Shown here in pieces: positions 1 through 13,906 of a stretch of DNA of 64,000 nt. The DNA is from Zeus faber (taxonomy: Eukaryota; Chordata; Actinopteri; Zeiformes; Zeidae), in assembly GCA_960531495.1 (NCBI GenBank), contig OY482864.1:7979144-8043143 (forward strand), read 5' to 3'. A model generated the notes under the pieces. The model did no database searches. It had not been told where the DNA came from and saw only the letters and a list, made by a program, of their open reading frames with translations. The position numbers and the translations under genes are program-made. Numbering within the stretch: position 1 is the first letter of the stretch; every line of letters starts with the position of its first letter.

Positions 1-416
1 AACATTTAGGTTGCAGCTCCCTCTAGTGGCATATGTGAGCAGTATCGTGCCCATGAATTGCATAGAGCTTGAAATACTGTGCTTTTTGGTTTGACTTGGA
101 GCCAGAAAATGTGTTTACTTTTTAGAATTGCTGCCAGATGCAATAATGGTGAACATAGGGAAAATATTAAAGGGGACGCTGAATGTTTCCTGAGTTATCC
201 CCTGCTTTTATCCGAAGCAAGGGCAGGCAAGTGGAAGAAGCTGAAGTGCATCGATTTTTGCCTGCATAGTCCAAGGAGTGAAAAAACCTTGGCACTTTTA
301 GTGAGCTCCTGCTACCCACAAACAGCATCAAATAATTGTGAAAGAATTCTTTGCGACTCCAAACTGACCATGTTTAAAAGTTAAAGTCACTACTTTTTCC
401 CCCCTGTGTACTGCAG
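1..416 (+). other. shank1: shank1 intron sequence at the window edge
   Basis: This is AT-rich sequence with no convincing coding exon. It ends in a pyrimidine-rich stretch and a CTGCAG acceptor at 411-416, directly before the first recognisable shank1 exon. It is read as the 3' part of an intron whose upstream exons (the N-terminal SPN-like region) lie outside the window. The short open frame at 79-384 matches nothing I recognise. Confidence 0.7.
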
Positions 417-2011
417 TTCAGGTACAAGACCAGGGTGTACAAGCAGACGAATCTGGATGAGAAAATACTCGCCAAACTCAGCACGAAGGTACCCCGGCAG
501 TTGTTATCGAGGCGTTCGGAGAGCGGGCACCAGTGCTCCAGCGCTGAATGGCTTTAACAACATTGATTTCTTCCCCTCAAGGCCAGTCTGAAGAAGTTTC
601 TGGACTACATTCAGACCGGAGCGGTAGAAAAGATAGCTAAGGTGCTGGAGAAAGGGCTGGACCCAAATTACCATGACCCAGACAGCGGAGGTGAGCTCAA
701 CACCTACCCGAGGGTGGTTTCGTAAAATAGAAGGGTATAATTGACAATGTGCAACAGGGGTCATGCCTTGCTGCTGTCAAAAAAACCTTTTTTTTTTTTA
801 TGTTGATTCATTTAAAAATGGTCAGTCAGCTTTTGAGCAGCGCAGTGAGTGTGTGACCGACATGCTGATAAGCGGCTATTTTGAATAAGTCAAGGTTCGT
901 CTCGAGATCTGTCTGAGCACCGTTATCTCGCTCCTTCCTCCCACAGAGACCCCGCTCTCGGTGGCCGTGCAGGCCGGTCTGACGGTGGAGGGGATCCGGC
1001 TGCTGGTGCAGGGCGGCGCTCACCTGGACTTCCGAACCAGGGACGGGCTGACGGCTGTGCACAAGGCCGTCCGGGCTCAAAACCACGCCGGGCTGCTGGT
1101 AATCCTCAACAACCGCACACTCACACAAAGCGGAATTCTGCTTCATGTCAGAACTCCTGATCAGAACAGGGCCTTCAATTAGCCCCAGGCTTATCTTTAA
1201 ACCACGGGTCTTGGTTCATCTTTTTCCGTCAACTTGAGGCTAGTGATCAGTGTCGACCGGTATGACCGTCGTGTACCGTTGTGTCCAGGGTCCTCAGGGT
1301 CATCGCTTTATCGTCGTCTATCAGGTCTGGTATGTGCAAAAAGGGAGGTTCAGAAGAGCTGATTGTTCTTGTACGGGTATCCCTCCCGTCAGCCCTGAGT
1401 CATAGTCATCCCTTTTCAACAGTTCGTGTCGGCAGCCTTGTGCCGCACACAGGAGAAGGCCGACCGTCTAATCCCACCCCCTTGCACATTCATCACTTTG
1501 TGAACGATGGGAGCGCTTACACGTTTGCCTTATTGCGCTCGGTGTTCAGCGTCTAATGCGGTGAGCGGGGTGTCTGTGGGGACCATGAGACGAGCCTCTT
1601 TCATCCATTCACAGGCTGCTTCCACGTTTGTGTAGGGTCTTCGTCTGGTTTCTAGACCATCTCCATCAGAAATGTCCGGTTCCTTAGTGGAACGCAGACC
1701 AGCTCCTTCAGCTTGGATGGCCGCCTCAATGCTCAGTAGATGGAAGGTAGATTAAATGCGTAAGAAGGCTTCCACCGTTGTTTTCGGTATCTCACCCACT
1801 GCCCCCCCCGCTCCCTCACCCTCCTGTAGGCGCTCCTGTCCCTGGGCGCGTCCCCGAACTACAAAGACCGCCGTGGCCTGACCCCGCTGTACCACAGCGT
1901 GCTGACAGGGGGCGACACCTCCTGCTGCGAGACCCTCCTCTACTACAGGGCCAGGCTGGGCACGAGGGACGAGAGCGGCTGGGATGAGTCTAACCAGGTG
2001 GAGGCTGGTGG

Positions 2012-2065
<54 letters not shown>

Positions 2066-2098
2066 GTATCTATCTATGTGTGTCTGTCCGTCCGTCTG

Positions 2099-2144
<46 letters not shown>

Positions 2145-2153
2145 CATCTATCC

Positions 2154-2227
<74 letters not shown>

Positions 2228-5200
2228 GTATCTATCTATGTGTGTCTGTCCGTCCGTCTGTCTATCTATCTATCTTGCCGTCCGTCAACACATCACTACC
2301 TCAAACAGTTTTCCCTCCTTTTGGAATTCCCACACGATTTCCTCTCACATTTTTCATGTGAAACCAATATTTCCTGCTCCGTCCATCTCTCTTTCACTCT
2401 TTCATCGCTCTCTCTGTCCCTCCTGTAGCTCTCCCTCGCTCTCTCTCCTTGTAACACAATCCCAGTTACCTTCATTACGTCTAATGTCTAATCATTAAGC
2501 AGCAGCCTCCTCCGCCCCGCCACACTCTGACTCACCCTCCCCCTCCCTCCCACCCTCCTTCCCACCCCTCAGTCGAGTGCCCTTTTTCTCACTGCTCTCT
2601 CCATTCCCCTCCTCCTCCTCTCTATCCGTAGCCCAGGGATGAAGAGGAATATGGAATGGAAGAGATGCATAAGGTACCCTTCATCCGCCCCGTCACTCCA
2701 TCCGCTGAACGCACAAAGGCCATTATACAATTAAAGTTGCCTAATGGCACAAGAAAAACAACAAAAACAAACACAATAAAACCCTTGAGCCACAGTCCGT
2801 CCGCCTGATAGGAATCATTTCAGCTTTGTATTTTTGATATTGAGTCCGCAGGGTTACAGTGTGTACCTTTATGTTTCTGTGGCACTCGAGTACATTTGCG
2901 TAAGGAGTAGTATGATCGTTGTTGTTTTTATTTATTGATTTATTGATTTTATTTATTGATTTATTTATCTATTTATTTATCTATCTATCTATTTATTTAT
3001 TTATTTATTTATTCTTCTGTGTCGGTTGTATTTCACTTTGGCAGCTGCGTTGGCCTGTGTTTTACGTCCTCGTTTCTTTGTTGCCTCCTCTCGTTTTGGT
3101 ACCTGCACAAAAATATGAGGAAACCTATTAGCCCCGGGGTCTTATTTCAGTTTGTTTGAATGGGCTTCTCTCTCTGTTTGGTTGAAGTGCAGATGTAATG
3201 GGGAGGTTGGGGTCCCTTCACTCTGACCTTCTTTGGGAGTGAAGTACAATATGAATGTGAAACCGAGACCGTGTATTCGGGGTTTTTGTTTTTTTTTCCT
3301 TCTCACTTATTGCATGTTTTCATCTGATTTTCTCTTTCCTCTTTGTCTCTCCTTTCCTCTTTCTTTCTCCCGCTCTTCCTTGCTCCCTAGCCGTCTCCTT
3401 CTAATGTACCACAACATGTTCACTTTATGCGAACATCGCTTCTTTTTTGTCCATTCCCTATATCTCCTCTTTTAGCTGTTGTAACCGGGCCAGGGTTTTA
3501 AATAAAACTCTTTGTATTGCGTTCCTTGTGTCTGAAGGCTTGCCAGAACGGTTTCGCCCAGCACTTGGAGCACCTTCTGTTTTACGGAGCTGACACCAGC
3601 TCTCAGAACGCCTCAGGGAACACCGGCCTTCACATCTGTGCCCTGTACAATATGGCAAGTATCGTAAAACATTGTTATTGAAATGTGAATAAGAGTTTTT
3701 TTTAATATTAAAGCTTATCGAAGACAATATCTTTGTGGTAGAATAGCATTAAAACAGACTGTGCCATGCAAAATAACTGCTAAATGTCAGCCCCCTGTGT
3801 TCAGACACCGTGATTTGTTTATATGACAAGGGAGTGAGAAAAACATTCTTATTTGCTCATGATAAAGACTTTCAAATAACACTTTTTCATTATTTGTTTT
3901 AATGGTCATCGTAATCTCTCTGCATGGGGCCAGTCCTCAATCAATGTTGGCCGGATGAATCTGATATCTGCTATTACTACTGGAACCATGCTTACTATGT
4001 CCCTCAAGATTACTTTGACATTGTTATGTATTTTTATATATAACAAATACATTTTAACGAATACTCGTCAGAAATGTGCTAACTGATCGCTGTGTCTCTC
4101 TGAACAAATCAGGAAAGCTGTGTCCGTGTTCTTCTGTACAGAGGAGCCAATAAGGAGGCAAAGAACAAACATGGCCAAACTCCTTTTCAGGTAAATACTC
4201 CCAAGATACTTTTCCAACACCTGCTTAGCAACAAAATGACATAAGTACGAATATCACAAAGTACAGTAAATAGTAGATGGAGCTAGTATGTATATGTAAC
4301 CAAAGCTGTGTTTTCCTTGTGATACTGGCAGGTAGCAGTAATGTCTGGGAACTTTGAACTCGGGGAAATCATCAAAAACCACAGAGACGCTGACGTAGGT
4401 GAGCGTCATTTCTAGCTCGGTGTCACCCGACGGTCCCGGGGGCTTGTACTCTGCTTCTATTTGCCTGTTCTCGTCGTTAAATCTATTTAACTGTCACGTT
4501 TTCCCCTTTTCCCCATTAACCTCACCGCCCCTCCCTCACCTCTTACATTTCACCTCGTCTCACTGATTTACCCGCAATTCCTTCACCTTTCCATCTTTAC
4601 CCTCATTATTGGACGCCCAGTGCCCTTCCTGGAATCCCCAAAGTACGTCCCAAAGCGTAAGGAGAGTGCCCGCACACTACCTCTCCCCCTGCTACACTCC
4701 CACCCCCTCCTGCGTGCCAACAGCGATAACACCATGACCCAGCCCGACCCCATGGCTCTCCCCAACAAAGCCGCCACCAACCCCGTTCCCAGACAGGTAC
4801 TGAAGTGGGTGGTGGTGGTGGTGATGGAGATGGACTGTCTCTCTTCCAGCAGTATCCAGCACAGACAAGACAAACCCACAGCGCATGAAAAAAAAAAAAA
4901 AAAAAAGATTAAGTGATTCATCGACGTGAGCCATCACTCGTCGGCTTAACACTTAACATACATTCCATTTCGGCGTTACGTGACAAACGCATTAAGAAAC
5001 ACTAACTGCAAAATCAAGAAGCTTTGTCTTGGCAGTCTCTCATCTTTACCCGCCTTTTTCCCACACCAGAGAATCTGACATTTAAACTTTCAGATGTGTC
5101 TGAAACGCGCCATGTTACCATGGCAACAAATTTTCCTCCAGTATGGTCAGCAGTAGCTTGGTCTTGGTAGAGAAGATTACAATGCATCGGCGAGGCGGAT

Positions 5201-6017
5201 CACGGAAGGGCCACATTCGTGCCTCTGTAGTATAATATAAAATAAAAAAGATGCCATTTATAATGTCTCATAATATGGCAATAGTAAAACCTTCAATTTG
5301 GACATTGCATAAAAGAAACATTTGGGAACCTGCACTGTACACTGAACGTCGGGGAATTTTTGGGACTGTGTGCAGGGCCAACGCAGGGCCTCGGTGGGCA
5401 TGAGGAGCTCCAGCAGCCCCAGGACTCGAACCCGCTCTCCGTCCAGAGGGAGAGGCGGTCAGAGCGACACGGAGGAGCGCCACCGGCAGCCAAGAGGCCG
5501 ACAGGGGTGAGCAGCCTCAAGAAAACAGTCTCACCATTATTTTGAGGGGGGTCTTTTCCCCCCCTCAAAATCGGATTGGATGGAAGAGTAGAGCCCGACA
5601 GGTGGATGCAGGTGGCAGCAAAGCAGGAGGAGCAGGAGGGATTGGCATCTTAAATAGGCTGGCCCATGAGGGCGTGCCGACAAGTCGTCTGGCAGAACTA
5701 GCTCCGCAAGCTACACCTTATTTACAAAGTAGGATCTATGATAACAGTATTGACATTGAGGGCAATGGGCAAACAGCATATTCTGACAGGTAGAGCGTGC
5801 AAGTAGTAACGATTCAGAAATACATTTTAAATTTTTCATTGGAATATTGAATATTTACTTTGTGAATGAATGAGTGAATGAAGACCAACAACCTCTCATT
5901 AAAATCACAAATACCTCTGTGTTTGTTCCGTAAGCTTTCAGTAGTAATGGGTTTAATAATTGGTCATAAGGCTTTTCCAGTGGATACACACACCTTTTAA
6001 AAGACTTTTTGTCTCTT

Positions 6018-6061
<44 letters not shown>

Positions 6062-6286
6062 CCTCTCTCTCTCTCTCGTTCTCTCTCTCTCTCTCCCTCC
6101 CCTCCCCGCAGGGGGACCCCGGCAGGGGGGGGCGGCCAGGTGAGGCGCATGTACAGTGCCGTGCCAGGGAGAGTGTATGTGGCCACGCGCGGCCACTCAT
6201 CTTCGGGAGACCGAGAGCTGACGCTCAACAAGGGGGACAAGGTCAAAGGTCAGACAGATCTATCTATCTGTCTGTCTGTATATCCG

Positions 6287-6363
<77 letters not shown>

Positions 6364-6411
6364 CTGTGCATGTATGGTCTGTCTGCCAAATTTTAACCAT
6401 CTTCCGCCCCC

Positions 6412-6450
<39 letters not shown>

Positions 6451-6579
6451 GTTGAGCGTTGGAGAGGGAGGTTACTGGGAGGGGATGGTGAAGGGTCGCA
6501 CTGGCTGGTTCCCATCAGACTGCGTGGAGGAGGTGGGAGCTCCAAATAAGGACAATCGGCCAGGTAAGACACACACACA

Positions 6580-6665
<86 letters not shown>

Positions 6666-7557
6666 AGTAGTTATACTCATATGCCTATACTCAATGTATT
6701 GGCAATATAATAGCAGAGAAAAATACAGATGACTTCAGTAGTGCCTAGGGAATTGTTTTTTAATTCAAGAGCACTCAAATAAAATTTCAAGTGAAAAGGA
6801 AACTACGACGCCCTGTTTGCGCCCTACTGAGTTCTGTATTTGATTTACAAAAACACGTTCAGCCTCGACACTAAACTAAATGACTCATAAAGATGGATTT
6901 TGTTTTTTTCTCGCAGTGAGCGCGACGCCAGCCCCTTGCTGACGGAACTATAAATAAAACCATGAACGTGGTGCGAGATCCGCCAGATCTGAAGTGTCGC
7001 GATAACGGCAACGCCTCAGTGGAAACGCGCGCCGCGTCAGAGATTGGCGGGCGACTTTGACGAACTCATGCCACTTTGTCTTGTCTCCCTAGACGCGCGC
7101 AGCGAGAAAGCCAGGAGGAAGCTGTTCAGGAACGTCACCGTGGGGGCTTATGACGGAGTTGACGGCCCCAGGTGAGGATCCAATATGGCCTCCTACCAGG
7201 AGTGTGCTGAGCTGTCGCCTTGCCGCACCAATAAAGGGAATATGAAGACACCAAGCAATAACGCATTTACTCACATTGTGTTGCTCTGTGATGCTTGAGC
7301 ACAGAGAGATGCAGTTACTGTATACTGTATGTACGGCGTGTGATTCATTTCATATTTCATCACATAAATGCATATCTAGCTGATGTCTGACTGGGGTACA
7401 GGTAAATGTGTTCATTTTTTTGTGCCATAATCGCCCTTTGTGAGTGTTTGATTTAACTACACTATATATGATAATGCAAATAAAAATAGAATAATTCTGT
7501 CGTCACCTATAATCTATCTTTCCTATAAGATATATGGATAGATAGATATATAGATAT

Positions 7558-7620
<63 letters not shown>

Positions 7621-9484
7621 CATACATACATACATACATACATACATACATACATACATACATACATACTGTACATACATACTACATATACATAGAAACT
7701 TTACACACACCGAGTCGGAAATTACAGTGTCAAAGTAGCTCACCTCCAAATAGGCAATGGCAATAATAAGAAAAAGAATAAAAAGTAGAAAAGAGAAGCA
7801 CTACACAATAAACCTCAATACAAAATGTCCTAAAAAAAAAAAGCGATGCACATATACCTGCATAAGAACTAAGCTAGAAATGGAGAAATTTGCAATGTAT
7901 AATAAACCTTGTAAATTAAAAAAGAAATTAACTAAATATAGATAATGTAGAAAATAAATTTGGAAATGTACACTAGACCTAACAATAAATATTAGATATA
8001 AACCTATAAATTGAAAATAACTATAAAATTAACGAAAACCTTTAATCGTGAACAAGAAAATAATGGCAATGTACAGTAAACTAGAAGGCCAGACACTATC
8101 GATATAAAATTAACCCAAAAATACACAATAATAATAGAAATAGAAATAAACCTAGCAATAAACTGGGGGAAAATAAACCTAAAATGTGGATCTCTGGGAA
8201 ATTACCCCTCGATAAATGAAGGGACGAGACTGTGGAAGAGAATTGATTTTCTGAACAAATCTCCCATCTCGCAGATCAGATCAAGTCTGTCTGGGCTCAG
8301 CTCGATTTTCTTTATTTATACACACAAAGCAACAAAATAGCTGCATTTCCTGCTTCACTCTCCACTGACCACTCGTATAGTTTTTATTTTGCATAATCTG
8401 CCATTTGAAAAAAAACGATGCTCTCAGTTTAAGAGCGGTTAAGACAGTTTAAGACGCCTTGGCGATGGGGCAGGCGGGACCTGAGGTGTCTGCTGGGATG
8501 GTCGTGGAGGGCAGTCCACGTTGGGTTGACTGTTGTTTGACAACATGACTTGTGTCCGTGTGTGTAGGATAGATTCGCACCTAGCTTTCCGCTTCCCACT
8601 CTGTTGCCATGCGTGCGTGTGAGTGCCACAATCCCCTCCTGTTTTGTTGTGGATCCAGATGATCTGATGCTCTTGTTCAGTCCTCCGCTCTGTCCAACTC
8701 TCCACTGAGTAAATGCCCTCGTATTTTGGTCCACATTGTTTACCCCACGCAAGCACTCTTCAGCCGGTGTTTCTTCTTTCCTCGCCACAGTGCGAGAGGC
8801 AGAGAAACTAATTGCAAAGATGGCCGGGGACCGTCTTTACTCATCGCCCGCATCACATCTGACTCAACCACTTGCGCCGAGCTGCACAGCAGCTCCCGGG
8901 CCGCTGCACTGGTGCATTTTACAGCCTACCCTGCATGGATGTGTGTTCGTCTGCGTTTCTAAATGTGCACCACGTGTGAGTGTGACGGCGTGTGTGTATG
9001 TGTGCAAGTGAAACCATGCCCGATTTTTGCTAAATCTGTCCATCCTGTGCACAGGAACAAGCAAAGGTTTGCCAGTCCACGCTCTGTGTGCACAAACAGG
9101 AAGCTTGCACTTGGCCTCTCCGGGGTTTTCGTTGTTGCTGTTGTGTTTTTTTTTCGGTTGTGTCTTTTGTCTTTCAGTGGGCCTGTGTGCATGTAGGCTC
9201 TGCAATGAGTCATGGAGAGGGTGGAGTGCCAAGCGCTGGTCAGGTCCAAGGACCAGTGAGTGGGACTCACTAGTCACCAAGGCCTTGGGAGTTTCCCGCA
9301 CGCCGCCACTGACATTGGTCGGGAGCTGAAGCCGCTCTCGCTCTCACTGCGACATAGCCGCACTGCGATCTTACACCAAAATAGCTGCTAGTTGCTAAGA
9401 TTACCCGGGTTTGTCACTGTGGGAGGTGGTGGGAGCACGATAACATTACCTATGTCAACTGTTGAGTTCTAATGACTGAGAGGA

Positions 9485-9561
<77 letters not shown>

Positions 9562-9743
9562 GGGAGAAGTGCCTCTCAATTAAGAGTGCAGTGATTTTTT
9601 AGATGTTCCTGACTACATCCCTGCATTTAGGAGAATGTCAATGAGCTTTTTAGTGTGTGTGTGTGTGTGTGTGTGTGTTTGTGTCTGTGGTTTAGAGAGA
9701 GCTGTTATTTTGGTTTTATTGGCAAAGAGGGAGGGAGAAATTA

Positions 9744-9799
<56 letters not shown>

Positions 9800-10295
9800 A
9801 TTTTTGTATGTGTGTGTGTGTTTCCCAAATGAGTAAACCCAGGGTGGGAATCAGCTGTTGGTGAATCTGTGATACACCAGTCAGTCGAATGTGCAAATAC
9901 ATGTCTCTCTCTCGCTTTCTCTCACTCTCTCTCTCTCACTCTCTCCATCTCTACCTCTTTCTCACACTCTCTCCATCTCTCCCTTTCCCCCTCTCTCCCT
10001 CAATGTGTCTGGATGCAGCTGTACCCATCCCCCCATTACCACCCGCAGATTCGAACCCTCTCTCCTCTCTTTCATCCTCCTCCCCCTATCTCTCCTCACA
10101 TCAAGCACTGCCTCTATCCTCTCTCTCTCTCTCTCTCTCGCTCTCTCTTTCTTTCTATCTCCTCTATCTCTCTTCCTCTCTCTTTGCCCATGTCACTATC
10201 TCTGGCATTCTCCCTAGTCTTTGACGCTCTCTGCGAAAAGAGAGAGAGAGCCCTCTTTTTCGCACTGTCTTAAGCATGCCGGGTGCAGAGCCGGT

Positions 10296-10352
<57 letters not shown>

Positions 10353-11039
10353 TTCTACCCCCCCCCCTCGCTATCTGTGCTCCGCTCTCGCGACGCTCTC
10401 CGGCTGAGCTCTCGCTGGGAGATGGGCAGAAGGAGGGAGGAGGAGGGGGGAGGGAGGGAGAGAGGAGGAGGAGGTGGTGGCGGAGGAGAGCGAGAGAGAG
10501 CGAGAGAGAGCGAGAGGGAGAGGGAGAGGGAGAGAGAGAGAGAGAGAGAGTAGAGAGAGAGGAGGGGGGGACATGGCAATGGGGGGATGCGGAGAGGGAG
10601 ATCTCTCTCTCTCCCTCTCTTCTTCGTGGCCGTCATTGGGTCCCAGAAACAGGAGCGTGTGGTTCATTTACAGGTAGCGGCTGCTTCCTCATTCATTGGC
10701 TGGCTATGGATGTGAGGAAAGGACAATGGAGAGAAGGGAGAGGTAGTGTTGCCACTGAGAGGCCGTGTTCTTCAAAGGCGGACTAACGAGCTATGTATTC
10801 TGTCTCTCTCTCTGTCTGCATGCATCTCTCTCTGTGTGCATGTGTGTGTGTGTGTACGTGTGCGTTTCATTGTCTTTTCCCCGTGCCTGTCCGAGCGTGA
10901 GACGAGTGACTGTTGGATGGAGATTGTGATTCTGCATTCTTACATCCTGTGGTGTTTCCTGTGGTGTTTCTCAATGCTATTTGTGTGTCTGTATCTGTGT
11001 GTGTGTGTGTGTGTGTGCGTGCGTGCCTGCGTGCGTGTG

Positions 11040-11077
<38 letters not shown>

Positions 11078-13867
11078 ACCGTGTGAGGGAGTGTGGATTG
11101 ATGGATCTCACTCAGACAGTGTGGGTGTATTTCATTCTCTTTGACTCATGGTTTCTAAGAGCAGATATCTTTCATTCACCGAGACTTTCCATCTGTGTTT
11201 CGTATTTCTCTGTGACTTTATCCGCTGTATCATGTAAAATGGCTGGTTTTTCACTCAGAAATGTATGGTGGTCCGGTAGCATAAGATGAGTTATGTTAGC
11301 TAGTGTGGCTTGTCAGTTGCTCTTGCGCTTAATTTGGGTTTGCGTGTGTGCAGGTGTGTGCATATGTCAGGAATAGGCATGTATTCATGGTATATACTGA
11401 ATACAAACACTTATTATTTAATCTATCTGGTCATCTAACCTGTAAATACATACTTTATTGTAGTTAATGGTCCTTGTGGGCGGTGTGCATTGTGCTCTTT
11501 TGTGTATCACTCATGTAATTCAGGTGGTTTACCTGTGATGTGTGGGCACCGTCCCCAAATGGGCAACCTATCCGCATGCGCGTTGGTTAAAACGCCCCCT
11601 TGCCTGTTTTGTCAGTAATTGTGGATAGGAGAGGATGACTCAGGAGTGATCATAATAACACAGCTCACTAATAGGCTTATAGCCCTGGTGAAACCGCTGC
11701 AGAGAGTGTGTCCTGCTAGCTGATAAAGACTAACCGAGGGCCATTTGGACCCTGGAAACCATACTCAACAGCGTGCGCTTGGATAACAGAGAGGCAATGG
11801 CGGCGTGAAGTCAAGGAACCCCAGTGTCTCACGACCAGCCCACCGACCTCAGGATCCGCTCCGGCCGGGGATTGATGGGGACTCTGATCGAGGGCCGGGC
11901 GAAATCTGTCCACCCACTCGGCGTTACTTTGATCCTCAGAGAGGCAAAGCAGGATGGAGGACAGGGTGCGAGAAAAAATAAATGAGGTGTTAGGAGCAGA
12001 TGGAAAGGAGGCGGCGGTGCGTCGGCGAAACAGTAACGTTTACGGAGAACGCACAAGGGACGGACATCGGCAGGGGGAGGCTAACTTGCTCGCCTGTTCG
12101 GCGCGAACAAAGTTTGCCGAAGCGACTTGAGCGTAAAGCCCTTTAAGATTCCACATGAATTCACAGGGCAGTGGCTGGGCCTCTATCGCAAAGGAGAAGG
12201 AGAAAACTACGGCAATGGCATGTTGGTAGCATCTATGTCGTCTTATGCATACTAGTGAGCCTTGGGTTTGCCGTGAAAACTGACCGGGCTGCCCGTCGCG
12301 TGGCCAAATTCAGCAACTCTAGAAATTCATGTCATTCCTTTGATTTGGGTACAGTTTGAATCGGATGTCGGTTGAAGTTTAGTTCAGCGCCAACTGCGCT
12401 AATGCGGAAGCAGACCGTTAAGAAAATAAAGTGCCCAGAATTCCTCTTCAAACCGTACAATTCCGCCGGGGGCTTGGGCTTCCCGAGAAGGCATGAGTAA
12501 ATTGACATTGGAGGAAAGTCAAGTCCTAGATGGGCGGTGATGTGTGGCAGCGGCGTGGCGTCCGGGATGTTTGTTTCCGCTATTACGAGAGACCAGGGTT
12601 TTGGGTTTTGATGTACCTGCAAAATCTAACTAGTCCATCAAAGACCCAGAAGACCCAGATGTACACGATAACGGTGTAATCAAACAGCTGGACTTGCTGG
12701 CGCCAAGCGTGCCACACCACCGCTCTCTTGCCGTGTAGTTGCAAGATGCAGTCGTCTGCCAACCGACAGCGTTGCAATTGACAATCGGTGACCACTGTTT
12801 CTGCCCTCCCCATACACCGTCCTTCAGGCTGTAAGAGGCTGAGTGGGGATGAAGATTTGAGGCCCGTTGGATTTCCCCACCGCACACAACATAATTTGAA
12901 GTGTCATGTATGACCAGGCGTGGGGCTCTACAGTCGGTAAAGCGGTGATCCCCGCAAAGGCACTCAGAGGCACTTAAGGCTAATGCCGCGGTTTAGGTGC
13001 ATTCGGAAGTTTCCATTGCCGACAAAGTGGATGTGTGCATTTTTCTAACGTGCACCACCACCCCCTCCCAAGCCCACCCCACCAAGCCCCGCGACACTGC
13101 GAGGCAACACTGGCCCGATTAGGCCGTAGTATAGACGCTGACTTACTCACATGTACTACCACAAACCTATCAGTGCTTTTGGTATGATGAACCCGAGCCA
13201 CCCCATCTCGCTGTTTTGGTGCAGTGTCATTTCATATTGTGATGCACTATAGCTGTCTCTCCTGTTTCTACTTAGAAAAATAGGCTTTATTTGCATGACA
13301 ATGACACATTGGTGTTGCAGGAGAAGTCATATAGATCGCTCTCTCTCTCTCTCTCTCTTTCATTTTCTTTCTGCCTCTGTCTCTCCCTCTTGCTTCCTGC
13401 CCCTGCCTCCTTGTTGTTTTTAAGTGACTACATCATTAAGGAGAAAACAGTGCTCCTGCAGAAGAAAGACAATGAGGGCTTTGGCTTTGTACTCAGAGGA
13501 GCTAAAGGTGAGCCTGCTCATCTCCTCGAAAATGTACCTACGATGTCTCCACATGTTTCCATATAATGTTCTCTGTTGCAAAAACTCTACTACTCATCCA
13601 GGGATGCACCATACTGACAGTGAACATTGACTTAAATACAATCCCTGCATTGGAGAGTATCCCACGTGCAAATATGCATATGTGCATATGAAGATGATGA
13701 TCAAATTGGATAATTACCGAAAAATGTCCTAACATCTTGATTCTATGTAAATTATTATGTTCTAATGACCACAAACGAATGGTCCAAACCTATAACATTC
13801 AGGAAAGTCATCCATTCAGGAAGAACAGCATCTTCTTCCTCTCTGTATCTCTACAGTCAATCACTCA

Positions 13868-13906
<39 letters not shown>

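Larger units (their letters stand above)
417..4398 (+). other. shank1: shank1 ankyrin-repeat exons
   Basis: Seven exons (417-488, 582-690, 947-1098, 1830-1997, 3538-3654, 4113-4190, 4332-4398) encode the ankyrin block. Visible repeat cores are [62 protein letters not shown] and [18 protein letters not shown]. In Shank proteins this region binds spectrin/fodrin and Sharpin and folds against the N-terminal SPN domain. Phases are compatible from exon to exon. The intron between 1997 and 3538 carries a large TCTA microsatellite and a possible 14-codon microexon (2632-2673). Confidence 0.93.
6112..7171 (+). other. shank1: shank1 SH3 domain exons
   Basis: Exons 6112-6248, 6450-6563 and 7093-7171. 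They encode [57 protein letters not shown] and [17 protein letters not shown]. This is the Shank SH3 fold with the [11 protein letters not shown] strand and the downstream LFRxxTVGxYD segment that leads to the PDZ domain. The short introns are packed with CT, TCTA and AC repeats close to the splice sites. Confidence 0.93.
7172..13424 (+). other. shank1: Large shank1 intron between the SH3 and PDZ exons
   Basis: About 6.25 kb without a supported exon. It holds GATA/CATA repeats (7541-7680), A-rich sequence (7750-8200), several GT arrays (9486-9561, 9653-9680, 9746-9797, 10995-11074) and a CT/GA-rich segment (9900-10620). Mixed-composition sequence at 11500-13200 has scattered CpGs but no coding match. 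Shank genes are known to use internal promoters, so a cryptic alternative first exon here cannot be excluded, but I see no positive evidence for one. Confidence 0.75.

Noticed and set aside
1899..2498. Open frames of YLSI/YLSM repeats
   Set aside because: They are translations of the TCTA microsatellite in three frames; no domain and no splice context.
5855..6246. Reverse-strand RERERE open frames
   Set aside because: Translation of the CT/GA microsatellite.
8429..9329. Cluster of overlapping open frames in the large shank1 intron
   Set aside because: No matching domain, no consistent splice sites, overlapping on both strands.
7172..13424. Alternative shank1 promoter and first exon
   Set aside because: Known for Shank genes in general, but no core promoter and no coding start that splices into the PDZ exons could be demonstrated.
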